From the NCBI GenBank assembly GCA_033283385.1, contig JAWMQQ010000001.1, positions 186,001 to 250,000 on the forward strand: 64,000 bases of DNA, given 5' to 3'. The DNA is from Mangrovimicrobium sp033283385 (GTDB lineage: Bacteria > Pseudomonadota > Gammaproteobacteria > Pseudomonadales > Halieaceae). Under the pieces are notes generated by a model. The model searched no databases. It was not told the DNA's origin and saw only the letters and a program-made list of their open reading frames with translations. How positions within the stretch are numbered: position 1 is the first letter of the stretch; each line of letters opens with the position of its first letter. A program made the translations under genes and the position numbers. This document shows, piece by piece, positions 8,582 to 17,835 of this stretch.

Positions 8582-9414
8582 ATGAGCCGCACCTTCGTAC
8601 TGCACCAGCTCAACGCCGTGGAACTCGCGCCGGCGGATTTCGTCAGGCTCGCCGCACAGAACGACGTCGACAGGGTAACGCTGTTCGCTTTCGACGGCGG
8701 CAGCGTGCTGCCGCGCTCCAACAGCGGTCTGACCTATCCCACCGCGATCACCCCGCAGACCCGGCAGGATGTGCTCGACACCCTGGCTGACACCGGCGTC
8801 GGCGTGGACGGCGTCGAGTTCTTCCCGATGACCGAGTCGGTGGACCTGGAGCTGTACCGGCCCGCGCTGGAACTGGGGGCGGAACTCGGCGCCCGGCGCG
8901 CCGTATCCCACGTGTTTATCGGCGACGATGCGTTGCTGGTCGACAAGCTCGGCGCCCTGTGCGACATGGCCGCCGCGGTGGGCCTGGGCCTGTCCGTGGA
9001 GTTCTGCCCGCTGACGCCGGGATGCCCGTCCCTGGCGCGCGGCGCCTGGCTGGTGGAGCAACTGGACCGCCCGGGCTTCGGCCTCGGCTTCGACGCCCTG
9101 CATGTGGTGCGCAGCGGCTGCAGCCCGGAGCAGATCGCGCAGCTGGGCGAGCGCTATTTCGGTATCGCGCAAATCTGCGACGCGCTGGGCACGCAGGTAT
9201 CCTCCGATTACATCGCCGATGTGCACAACCGGGAGGTGCCGGGCAGCGGGGACCTGCCGTTGCGCGAGATTCTCAACGCGGTGCCCGCATCAGTCCCCAT
9301 CGAGGCGGAGGTACCCGCCGCGCACCGCCGCCTCGCTGGCGTGAGCGCCGCGCAGCACGTCGCCGAGGTGGTCGCCGGCTCGCGCGCCATCATCGACAGC
9401 CTGCGGCCGGCGCG

Positions 9415-9418
<4 letters not shown>
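8582..9418 (+). CDS. Sugar phosphate isomerase/epimerase-like TIM-barrel protein
   Basis: A 278-residue protein of the AP-endonuclease-2/xylose-isomerase-like TIM-barrel fold. Segments consistent with this are VTLFAFDGG near the start, GVDGVEFFPM, LGLSVEFCP, GFGLGFDALHV and the C-terminal IEAEVPA. The acidic and histidine residues at strand ends would bind a metal. Family members include isomerases, epimerases, dehydratases and lyases acting on sugars or ring-derived acids. It lies in an operon with a P450, an SDR and a VOC protein, with a GGAGG site in the end of the P450 gene, which points to a catabolic isomerase. The substrate is not known. Confidence 0.8.
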
Positions 9419-10250
<832 letters not shown>

Positions 10251-10254
<4 letters not shown>

Positions 10255-10775
10255 GCTACCTGCCGAGCCGCAACTACATGCAGGTGTGCTGGGTGGTGCC
10301 GGACCTGCAACAGGCGATGGAGAACTGGGCGCGGCAGGCGGGCGTGGGCCCGTTTTTCTACTTCGACGACGTGGTCTACGAGGATGCGCTCTACCGGGGG
10401 CAGCCCTGGCAGCCGGTGAAGTTCCACGCCGCTATCGCCCAGGCGGGGGATTTGCAGATCGAACTGGTCTGCCAGCTGGAGGAGGGGGCGTCGATTTTTC
10501 GCGATGTGGTGCCGGCGGGCTGCAGCGGCCTGCACCATATGTCGATCTATTCGCAGGACTTCGAAGCGGACCTCGCTTTCTACCGCGCCGCGGGCGCGGA
10601 GGTGGCCTTCAGCGGGCTGATGAAAGGGGCGCCGGTGTGCTGGGTGGATACGGTTGAGACGCTGGGGTTCATGACCGAGATCATCACCGCCAATCCGCTG
10701 AAGGAACAGGTGTTCGCGCGCTTTCGCGAGGCCGCCGAAAACTGGGACGGCACCAACCTCGTCCGCACCCTGTAG
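10251..10775 (+). CDS. VOC family protein (glyoxalase-like)
   Basis: A 174-residue single-module vicinal oxygen chelate protein (opens MQVCWVVPDLQQAMENW; later LHHMSIYSQDFEADLAFY). The HH in LHHMSIY and the final acidic segment are candidate metal ligands. It overlaps the SDR by ATGA, so it belongs to the same operon. VOC proteins of this length are often epimerases, lyases or dioxygenases. The stop codon TAG is the start of a REP element, so the extreme C-terminus may have been reset by insertion of the repeat. Confidence 0.82.
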
Positions 10776-10818
10776 GAGCCTGTTACACAGGCGATCGCGC
10801 GCAGAGCGCGCTCCTACA
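10771..10818. repeat. REP-like 48-bp element
   Basis: One CTGT/ACAG-type half joined to one GCGCGC-type half in inverted orientation around GCGATCGC. It provides the stop codon of the VOC gene and lies between convergent genes, where it could act as a transcript end. Confidence 0.9.
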
Positions 10819-10840
10819 ATATCCGGTTACGCGGGCACCG

Positions 10841-11878
10841 TCAGAAGCGCTGCAGGTAATCGTTCAGGGCGATGCCGATACTGAAGCGTTCCATGTCGTA
10901 GTCGTAGTCGATCAGGCTCTCCCCGGTGCCGTTGTAGTACTGTGCGTACACGCGGAAGACCTGGCTGATCGGGTAACTCCAGGTCAGCTCGAAGCCGGTA
11001 TCCTTCGTTCCAGGCCGGATCATCGCGGTGAAGGTATTGCGGTTCGGGGTCCAGATCGCCCGGATGTCGCCGTAACCCAGGTACTTGTAAATCCCCGGAT
11101 TGTCATCGTCCTTCTCGCTCTCCGGAATCCGGTACCAGGCCCGCAGCAGGAACCCGAGGTCATCCCCGGTCCCGACCAGGGCCCTGCCCATGATGCGGTT
11201 CCAGCTGCGGGATAGCGGTTCGCCGCGGCCGTTGGACTGGTGATTGAATCCCAGCGACCAGCCATTCAGATCGAGGCCGAGCAGCTCGTGCCTGGTGTAG
11301 TCGCGGACGTAGATTTCCGGCTCGTAGTTCGTCTCGCGGAACGGGGCGGAGAGGTCGTTGAAGAGCTGCCAGTATGAACGGCTGGTATATGACACGTAGG
11401 TATCGAAGTTACTGCCGAACATGTTGCGCCAGACGGGCGCCTTGATGCTCACCTGGAACTGCATCTCGTTGTCGTCCACCGGTTCGCTCAACGTGGTGGC
11501 GTCCTCGAAGGGTGGCTGGTTGGGCTTGTCCATGTGCGACCAGAGCAGGTAGTTCGGGCGGTAGGCGGTGATTGCGAAGGGGCGCTCCACCGTCCCGGCC
11601 TCGTCAGCCATGCGCGCCTCCAGGGCATTTTGCTCATAGGCCAGCGCGGGCTCGACCGGTTGTTCGCTGATACTTTCGGCAGTCGTCCCCACCTGCTGCT
11701 CGCAGGCTTTGCGCAGTTCGCCGACGGTGGTGGTGCTGCCGGCGCGTTTCAGCGCGTTGAGCAGGCAGGTGTCGAGGCTCGAGCCTGGTTGTTCCGCGGC
11801 GAGGGAGCTTGCTGGTATCGCCAGCAGGGCTGCAGTCACAGCGCTTGCCAGAATGTCGTTGTACGTCTTCTTCATCAT
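10841..11878 (-). CDS. pldA: Outer-membrane phospholipase A (OMPLA)
   Basis: A 345-residue calcium-dependent outer-membrane phospholipase that removes mislocalised phospholipids from the outer leaflet. An N-terminal signal peptide (about residues 1-27, ending ASSLAA) is followed by a polar region and a 12-strand barrel. The catalytic segment is GFNHQSNGRGEPLSRSWNR, giving His and Ser in NHQSNG and the Asn in SWNR. A TTG nine bases upstream is an alternative start; the ATG at 11878 is preferred. A patatin-like lipoprotein gene lies just upstream on the same strand, and the two plus the alpha/beta hydrolase probably form a lipolytic operon. Confidence 0.93.
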   Translation of the reverse strand: MMKKTYNDILASAVTAALLAIPASSLAAEQPGSSLDTCLLNALKRAGSTTTVGELRKACEQQVGTTAESISEQPVEPALAYEQNALEARMADEAGTVERPFAITAYRPNYLLWSHMDKPNQPPFEDATTLSEPVDDNEMQFQVSIKAPVWRNMFGSNFDTYVSYTSRSYWQLFNDLSAPFRETNYEPEIYVRDYTRHELLGLDLNGWSLGFNHQSNGRGEPLSRSWNRIMGRALVGTGDDLGFLLRAWYRIPESEKDDDNPGIYKYLGYGDIRAIWTPNRNTFTAMIRPGTKDTGFELTWSYPISQVFRVYAQYYNGTGESLIDYDYDMERFSIGIALNDYLQRF

Positions 11879-11913
11879 TGCACCCAAGGGTTATGGATTC
11901 TGGTTTTTCCCGT

Positions 11914-13275
11914 CTACATAGTTGACTCAACGACCGTAAACTCTGACACCAGTTTGCGGAACTCGGGATTTTCCCTCAGCAATTCGCCGCCTGCCTCGAT
12001 CAGCGCGTCCACCTGGTGGTCGTCGAGGGAGAACGAAGTGGGAATGCTGTTGAGAAATGACCGTTTTTCCGGGTCTTTCACTGCTTCGAAATTGAGGTTG
12101 ATCAGGAATGTCTCGACCGGCCGCTCCGGCGTGGAAAGGTCCCTGCTCAAATCATCCAGCGCGCGCCGCGTCATCGCCAGCGTGTCCTCGTTGTAACGAT
12201 GCAACTGCACGCTGCTCATGGCATCGATCACGTCGGCCAGGGGCGGCACCCGGTTGGACTGGTTCATGCTGTAATCCAGATCGGTAGAGGCATTGACCAC
12301 GACGACGATAAAGCGCCTCGGTGGCTTTCTCCCGTAGTGCTGGAAATAGTTTTTTGCCCCGCCCCGCAACAGCGTGAAATGCTCGATGCCGCGCAGCCCG
12401 AGGTTGTCGGTAATGCCGCCGTCGACGAGCTGGATATAAGGCCGCTTTTCCTTGTCCGCGTAATTTCCCAGCGCCTTCAGGATCGCGTCCATTTCCGGAG
12501 TGTCCCCGGCCCCGGCGCGGATATGGGCTTTTGCGTCCTCGACTTGTGGTTCGCTGCAGCCGGCGTAATTTTCCAGTACCACGGGCGGGAACAACCCCGG
12601 TACCGCCGATGAGGCCGCGACCGCCCGCGACAGGGGAAAGTCACTGATATCGGAGCAGAGCAGGTCGAAATACTCCTGCGTGAACCAGATGCCGTTGCCC
12701 CCGGTGAGGTCCGAGGCGTTGATCAATACCATGGGTCCGTCGGCCGCCAGCAGGTCCGCGTAGGTCGCGCCGTGGAAAATGTTTTTTTCGTAGTAGTCGA
12801 TGGCCCATTCAGTGCGATGGGCGATCCTGAACCAGTTGATGGGGTTGAACAGCAGGTTGAGCAGGTGATGCTGTACGTCGGTGCGCAGGAAGTCCGTCTC
12901 GAAATTCTCGAAAATGCCGTCCCCGTACAGTCCGTAATAGGCCGCAGTGAAACTGCCGCCGGAGACAGAGCTGATGGTATCCACCGAGTCGAGCAGCCTC
13001 CTGTCGCCCTGGTCCGTCTCGACCCGGGTGTCGTGCAGGGCCTTGAGCACGCCATAGGAGAGTGCTGCAGCCCGGGTGCCGCCGCCGGAGAAGGCGAGCA
13101 GGACGGAGGTGTCTCCCTGGCTGAGCCGGTCGCCGAAGGCTTCGACAGAGTAGCGGGGCTCATCCCCGGTATCAGCGGCGAAGGGCTTGTTGTCGATGCG
13201 AGAGTAAAACGCGCAGGCACTCAGTTGAGCCACCAGCGCGCAAACGGCCAATCCCCTGGTTATCGTCGCAACCAA
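11914..13275 (-). CDS. Patatin-like phospholipase lipoprotein
   Basis: A predicted lipoprotein of about 453 residues with a patatin hydrolase domain. The signal sequence ends in the lipobox LSAC. The oxyanion loop is FSGGGTRAAA, the nucleophile elbow SSVSGGSF carries the catalytic Ser, and the Asp of the dyad is in LVDGGITDNLG. Such enzymes cleave acyl chains from phospholipids. Start choice: a TTG at 13275 has GGGGAAG upstream; an in-frame TTG at 13293 is also possible. It is followed 36 bases later by pldA and preceded by an alpha/beta hydrolase gene. Placement in the outer membrane or periplasm is inferred from the lipobox. Confidence 0.9.
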   Translation of the reverse strand: MVATITRGLAVCALVAQLSACAFYSRIDNKPFAADTGDEPRYSVEAFGDRLSQGDTSVLLAFSGGGTRAAALSYGVLKALHDTRVETDQGDRRLLDSVDTISSVSGGSFTAAYYGLYGDGIFENFETDFLRTDVQHHLLNLLFNPINWFRIAHRTEWAIDYYEKNIFHGATYADLLAADGPMVLINASDLTGGNGIWFTQEYFDLLCSDISDFPLSRAVAASSAVPGLFPPVVLENYAGCSEPQVEDAKAHIRAGAGDTPEMDAILKALGNYADKEKRPYIQLVDGGITDNLGLRGIEHFTLLRGGAKNYFQHYGRKPPRRFIVVVVNASTDLDYSMNQSNRVPPLADVIDAMSSVQLHRYNEDTLAMTRRALDDLSRDLSTPERPVETFLINLNFEAVKDPEKRSFLNSIPTSFSLDDHQVDALIEAGGELLRENPEFRKLVSEFTVVESTM

Positions 13276-13334
13276 TCCTGCTTCCCCGTGCAACCGCGAT
13301 GTGTCGGCCGTCGCTCTTCCCCTTGTCGATTGTG

Positions 13335-14786
13335 CTACTTGAGCCCGAGAAAGGCCAGTGTGCGCGATTCCAGGTAGGGATAAAACGGATTCCAGCGCAG
13401 GCGCAGCAGGGTGCTTTCACTGATCGCCAGCGCGCCCTTTTCGCCCCGTATGGCGAGATTGCCAAGCGTGATTCCCGGGCTGGGATGGGCCGGGTTGTCC
13501 CCGTAGACAGGGTCGTCAGGGCGAAAGGGCAGCGCGACGTGTGAGAGCGAGTAGACGTCGTGCGGCCAGCCCAGGTCCAGTCGCTCATCTGAAAAGTCTT
13601 GCTGCGCCGGTTGCCAGTGCCGCGCAACGACACGCGGGCTGTGTGCGGATTCGTTGGTGATCAGCGTGAAGTGGAAGGTGCCACTCGGTGCATTTTGCAG
13701 CGCCTTCAGCATAGCGTCAGGACGCCAGCGCAGAAGCTCCCCGACACCCGCCTGGCGGTTGATATCGAACAGCACGAGTTCGTTGCGGTCCGTCGGGATG
13801 TGGCTGAACAGCCTGTTTACCAGCGCGGGAGCTCGCACCGTAGCATCGATGACAGACGAAAATGCCAGCATCGGCGGTATTTCCCCGGTTTTTCCAGCCT
13901 GTTCTACACGCTGCAGCTCGCGCTGGATCTCTGAAGTGATGCGGTAGGAAACATCCCCGGCATTGACCGCGAAAGAGCCGTACTTGAAGGGCTCGTATTC
14001 CGGCAGGATGTCGTTCCAGGCGAGCTTGTCCATGCCCAGCAGGTGGCCCAGGCGCGCCTGCCAGACTGCGAATGCCGCGGCCGGGGTGACCCCGATCTCG
14101 GGGGAGATCAACACAAGACGCGCGATTTGCGGCGCCTGCAGGTCCTGCAGGCTGGCCAGCGTGTAGTGCACCGCCAGCGCCGCCCCGTTGGAGTAACCCA
14201 CGATATGGATCGGCAGCGACGGGTGGGTCCTGGCGAGGTGATTGACCGCGAGGCGCACGGCGGCGGCCATGTCCTGCCAGGTAACCTCCACCAGTCCCGA
14301 GGGCGCGGTGCCGTGGCCGGGCACCCGAAGGCCGAGCACCGTGGCGCCGGCGGCGTGCAGGCGCTCGCCCATGGCGCGCAGGCTGTAGGGCGAGTCGGAC
14401 AGGCCGTGAATCAGCAGCACCGCCGCCCGGGGCGAGTCCGCTTCCAGCAGGTAGCTGCGGTTCCAGTTGGTCGGCCAGCGGCCGGGGTCGGCGAGGCTGC
14501 CGCGCTGGTAGCGGTTGATCTTCAGGCCGCTGGCGGGACCGGTTTCGTCGTAGACCAGTTCGTCCAGCTGGGCGTACAGGCGGTCTTCCAGGGCGAGGTA
14601 GTCCTCGAAGGTCTTCACCGGTGAGTCCGCGGTGAATTCCTCGTCGAGTTGGGCGGTGTGCCAGACGTCGAGGTCGGGCCGGTTGTCGAGGTAGCGGACG
14701 AAGACGATGAGCAGGGTGAACAGGGCGCCGGCCGCACAGTAGAGCGCGGCTTTGGCCAGTGGCTTGATCAGGCGTATTCCAATCAA
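13335..14786 (-). CDS. Alpha/beta hydrolase, membrane-anchored
   Basis: A 483-residue serine hydrolase. A single N-terminal membrane helix (about residues 8-30) anchors it. The alpha/beta core begins near residue 110 with VLLIHGLSDSP (oxyanion region) and has the nucleophile elbow VGYSNGAALA. The catalytic Asp and His are probably in the C-terminal third, which also holds extra sequence beyond a typical 300-residue hydrolase. The start is a TTG at 14786 preceded by GGGAG. Upstream in-frame sequence is REP-derived and was rejected. It lies about 60 bases before the patatin gene on the same strand, consistent with a three-gene lipase or esterase operon. Confidence 0.85.
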   Translation of the reverse strand: MIGIRLIKPLAKAALYCAAGALFTLLIVFVRYLDNRPDLDVWHTAQLDEEFTADSPVKTFEDYLALEDRLYAQLDELVYDETGPASGLKINRYQRGSLADPGRWPTNWNRSYLLEADSPRAAVLLIHGLSDSPYSLRAMGERLHAAGATVLGLRVPGHGTAPSGLVEVTWQDMAAAVRLAVNHLARTHPSLPIHIVGYSNGAALAVHYTLASLQDLQAPQIARLVLISPEIGVTPAAAFAVWQARLGHLLGMDKLAWNDILPEYEPFKYGSFAVNAGDVSYRITSEIQRELQRVEQAGKTGEIPPMLAFSSVIDATVRAPALVNRLFSHIPTDRNELVLFDINRQAGVGELLRWRPDAMLKALQNAPSGTFHFTLITNESAHSPRVVARHWQPAQQDFSDERLDLGWPHDVYSLSHVALPFRPDDPVYGDNPAHPSPGITLGNLAIRGEKGALAISESTLLRLRWNPFYPYLESRTLAFLGLK

Positions 14787-14823
14787 CGTAGTTCTCCCGG
14801 GCGATATTGGATGATAACCCACC

Positions 14824-14937
14824 TGTAGGAGCGCGCTCTGCGCGCGATGATCGCCCGCGTAGCGGGCTCCTACAGGATTACGCCATTCCGGTAGGAGCGC
14901 GCTGTGCGCGCGATCGCCTGCGTAGCAGGCTCCTACA
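14824..14937. repeat. REP-like cluster, two inverted pairs
   Basis: Pairs of GCGCGC-type and CCGC/CTGC-type half-units, separated by a short linker with ATTACGCC. It sits between the LanC-like gene and the alpha/beta hydrolase gene, both leftward. Confidence 0.9.
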
Positions 14938-14946
14938 ACAGAGGGT

Positions 14947-16167
14947 TCAGAAGTAGTCCATGGTGGGGAAGGCGCTGCGGGCTTCCAGGCAGTCCGCGAG
15001 GTACATCGCCAGGCCCATGTCGCCATTCCACAGGCTGTAATCCGGCGTTTCTCCCGCTGCCAGTTTATCGGCCCGCTGTTGCAGCGATACCGCCGCGAAG
15101 GCCCGCGCGCGATCCAGCCAGCCCTCGTCCCCGGTCGCCGTGTACAGCTTGAGAAACGCGTAGCCGTTCCCCGGTGTGCCGTGGCAGAGACCGGGGTACT
15201 TGGTGAGCGGCCCCGCGCGCCAGACCAGTTCTCCGCCCGCCAGCAATAGCGCGTCGAAGTCGTCGCCGACCTTGCCGTACAGCGAGGCGAGGTCGATCAC
15301 CACGCCGGGCGCGCCGTGGCAGTGCTGTACCAGCCAGTCCCCGCGCCCGGGGCGATTCTCGCCCAGGCTCTGCCGCCAGTTGGCGATGCCCGGCGCGGCC
15401 TCCGCCGTCTGCCGCACGCTGTGGGCGATGCAGGCGATCCAATCGCTTTGCTGTTTCTCGTCCAGCAACGGCAGGCCGCGCAGCACCGGGAAGGCGTTGC
15501 CGACGAAGCCGTGGCCCGCGCCCAGCAGCCAGTACTCGCCGCCGTACAGCGGTATCCGCCACAGCCGGCAGTCGCGCTCGGGGTAGTATTCCAGCCGCTG
15601 CCACAGGTAGTCCGCCCCGGCGCGGTACTGCGCGGCGAAGCGCGCATCGCCGGTAGCCTCGTAGAGGTGAACCGCCGCCAGGGTGGTGGAGGGTGCGCCC
15701 CACAGGTTTTCCATCCAGGGGTGATCGCGATTCTCGCCGATCAGGGAGTCCAGCCGGTCCAGCAGGGCGGGGTCGCCGCTCTCCTGCCAGGCCAGCATCA
15801 GCGCGCCGACGGGGCCGAGCAGGAATGAGTGTGAAACGGGCACACCGTGCTGCTCGAAGATTTTGCGATAGCCGGGGGAAACCGGCTCGCAGTCGCCCGG
15901 CGTGGGACAGGGCGGTGCCTCCCGGGTGTCGGCCAGGCCGCGCCCGGCGAGTTGCCGCAGGGCCCAGCAGACGCCGCCGGTGCCGAAATAGAGGTTGGGT
16001 TCCCGCCCCTCTTCCCCTTCGTCGTGCCAGGGGGTGTCGTTGGCCAGAGCCTCCCGGGCGCCCGCCGAGAGCCCGGCGATGGCGTTGCGCGCGGCGGCAG
16101 CATCCCACTGTTCAGCGCCGATGGGCTGGTGCCGCTCGCTGCTGAAAAGTTGTGGTGTAACGTCCAT
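14947..16167 (-). CDS. Stand-alone LanC-like protein
   Basis: A 406-residue alpha-toroid protein resembling lanthionine synthetase C and eukaryotic LANCL. Repeating motifs include LGAGHGFVGNAF, QHCHGAPGVV and GLCHGTPGNGYAF. The cysteines of the last two motifs and the following histidine match the zinc ligands of LanC enzymes (GxxHG, WCxG and CHG motifs). No lanthipeptide precursor or LanB/LanM dehydratase is nearby, so peptide modification here is doubtful. LANCL-type proteins add glutathione to dehydroamino acids, which is one possibility. The start has a GGAG site. The genomic neighbours are lipases and murA, which do not explain it. Confidence 0.85.
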   Translation of the reverse strand: MDVTPQLFSSERHQPIGAEQWDAAAARNAIAGLSAGAREALANDTPWHDEGEEGREPNLYFGTGGVCWALRQLAGRGLADTREAPPCPTPGDCEPVSPGYRKIFEQHGVPVSHSFLLGPVGALMLAWQESGDPALLDRLDSLIGENRDHPWMENLWGAPSTTLAAVHLYEATGDARFAAQYRAGADYLWQRLEYYPERDCRLWRIPLYGGEYWLLGAGHGFVGNAFPVLRGLPLLDEKQQSDWIACIAHSVRQTAEAAPGIANWRQSLGENRPGRGDWLVQHCHGAPGVVIDLASLYGKVGDDFDALLLAGGELVWRAGPLTKYPGLCHGTPGNGYAFLKLYTATGDEGWLDRARAFAAVSLQQRADKLAAGETPDYSLWNGDMGLAMYLADCLEARSAFPTMDYF

Positions 16168-16189
16168 GATCAGCGCTCCTCAGTGTGTT

Positions 16190-16329
16190 CGTAGGAGCCC
16201 GTTACACGGGCGATCGCGCGCGGAGCGCGCTCCTACAGGGGAATCGCGTGCGTAGCACGCTCCTACGGTGCCGGCTGATCCGGTAGGAGCCCGTTATACG
16301 GGCGATCGCGCGCGGAGCGCGCTCCTACA
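16190..16329. repeat. REP-like cluster with CCGT/ACGG arms
   Basis: It contains halves with CCGT-TAC-ACGG, CCGT-TAT-ACGG, GCGC and GTGC-TAC-GCAC inner stems, which show compensatory arm changes. It lies between murA and the LanC-like gene. Confidence 0.9.
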
Positions 16330-16341
16330 GGGGAATCGCGG

Positions 16342-17595
16342 TTATGCGACGCGCTCGATGTCGGCGCCGAGGCCGGCGAGCTTGCGCTCCAGGTGCTCGT
16401 AGCCGCGGTCCAGGTGGTATATGCGGCTGATGTGGGTCTCGCCCCTGGCCACGAGGCCCGCCATTACCAGGCAGGCGCTGGCGCGCAGGTCGGTGGCCAT
16501 CACCGGGGCGCCGCCGAGGTGGCCGCGGGTACCGCGCACCACTGCGACCTGGGTCATGGGGGTGATGTCGGCGCCCAGGCGGGCCAGTTCCTGCACGTGC
16601 ATGAAGCGGTTTTCGAAGATGTGCTCGGTCACTACCGAGGTGCCCTGGGCCTGGGTCATCAGCGCCATGAACTGCGCCTGCAGGTCGGTGGGGAAGCCGG
16701 GGTAGGGCATAGTGGCGATATCCACCGCTTCCCAGCCGGCGCTGCCCTGCACGCTGATGCTGGTGTCGCCCATGTCGACGTGGAATCCCGCGTCGCGCAG
16801 CTTGTCCACCAGCGCCTGCAGGTGCACCGGGCGGCAGTCGGTGACGGTGACGTGGCCGCCGGTGATGGCGCCGGCCAGCAGCAGGGTGCCGGCCTCGATG
16901 CGGTCGGGCACCACCGAGTGGGTGGCCGGGTGCAGTTCTTCGACGCCCTCGACGGTAATCACGCTGCTGCCTTCGCCGCTGATCTTCGCCCCCATGGCCT
17001 GCAGGTAGTGGGCGAGGTCGACCACCTCGGGCTCTTTCGCCGCGTTTTCGATGACCGTGGTGCCCTGGGCCAGGCTGGCCGCCATCAGGGCGTTCTCGGT
17101 GCCGCCGACGGTGACTTTCTCGAACAGGATATTGGCGCCCACCAGGCGCTCGGCGCGCGCCACCACGTAGCCGCCCTCGCTGGAGACTTCTGCACCCAGC
17201 TTGCGCATGGTCTCGATATGCAGGTCGATGGGCCGCGAGCCGATGGCGCAGCCGCCGGGCAGGCTCACCCGCGCCTCGCCGTAGCGCGCCAGCAGCGGGC
17301 CCAGGCAGAGGATGCTGGCGCGCATCTTGCGCACCATCTCGTAGTCGGCCACGTGGTCCGCGGGGGCGCCGACCTCCACCAGCAGCGTGTCGCCCTCGCG
17401 GCGGCTGTGGGCGCCCAGCGAGGCCAGCAGTTGCTGGGTCGACTCGATGTCGCGCAGGTAGGGCACGTTTTCGAAACGGTGTTCGCCGTCCGCCAGCAGG
17501 GAGGCGAACAGGACAGGGAGGGCGGCGTTCTTCGAACCGCTGGTGGCAACGCTGCCAGTCAGGCGATGGCCGCCGCGTACGATGATGGAATCCAA
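16342..17595 (-). CDS. murA: UDP-N-acetylglucosamine 1-carboxyvinyltransferase
   Basis: MurA makes the first committed step of peptidoglycan synthesis, transferring enolpyruvate from PEP to UDP-GlcNAc in the cytoplasm. The 417-residue length is typical. The fosfomycin-target cysteine is in LPGGCAIGSRPIDLH near residue 115, and the N-terminus GSVATSGSKNAALPVL carries the substrate-binding lysine and asparagine. The C-terminal half is complete. It is transcribed away from a NagZ-like gene, so synthesis and recycling of the cell wall are neighbours here. The usual bolA or hisG neighbours of gammaproteobacterial murA are not seen. Confidence 0.96.
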   Translation of the reverse strand: MDSIIVRGGHRLTGSVATSGSKNAALPVLFASLLADGEHRFENVPYLRDIESTQQLLASLGAHSRREGDTLLVEVGAPADHVADYEMVRKMRASILCLGPLLARYGEARVSLPGGCAIGSRPIDLHIETMRKLGAEVSSEGGYVVARAERLVGANILFEKVTVGGTENALMAASLAQGTTVIENAAKEPEVVDLAHYLQAMGAKISGEGSSVITVEGVEELHPATHSVVPDRIEAGTLLLAGAITGGHVTVTDCRPVHLQALVDKLRDAGFHVDMGDTSISVQGSAGWEAVDIATMPYPGFPTDLQAQFMALMTQAQGTSVVTEHIFENRFMHVQELARLGADITPMTQVAVVRGTRGHLGGAPVMATDLRASACLVMAGLVARGETHISRIYHLDRGYEHLERKLAGLGADIERVA

Positions 17596-17835
17596 GGCTT
17601 GCTCCGCTCTTCACCCGGCCCGGGTTGCCGCGCTGGTGTGGGGCAAGGGAGGCCGGGGTGGAAAAGGGCGCTAGGGTAGCAGTTGGGGGTGGCCAACGGA
17701 ATAGCAGCGATGGGGTGCAAGGCCCGCCGATCGAGGCCGCGGTGGGCGGCGCAGCGGGCGGTTCCCCTGGCCCCTGACAGCGGGTAAGGTGTGCGACTAA
17801 TCGCCCGCAGCCGGAAAGTACAGCCGACACCTGCC

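Noticed and set aside
7169..9226. Long leftward open frame opposite the P450 and isomerase genes
   Set aside because: It is a high-GC shadow of well-identified genes and shows no recognisable domain.
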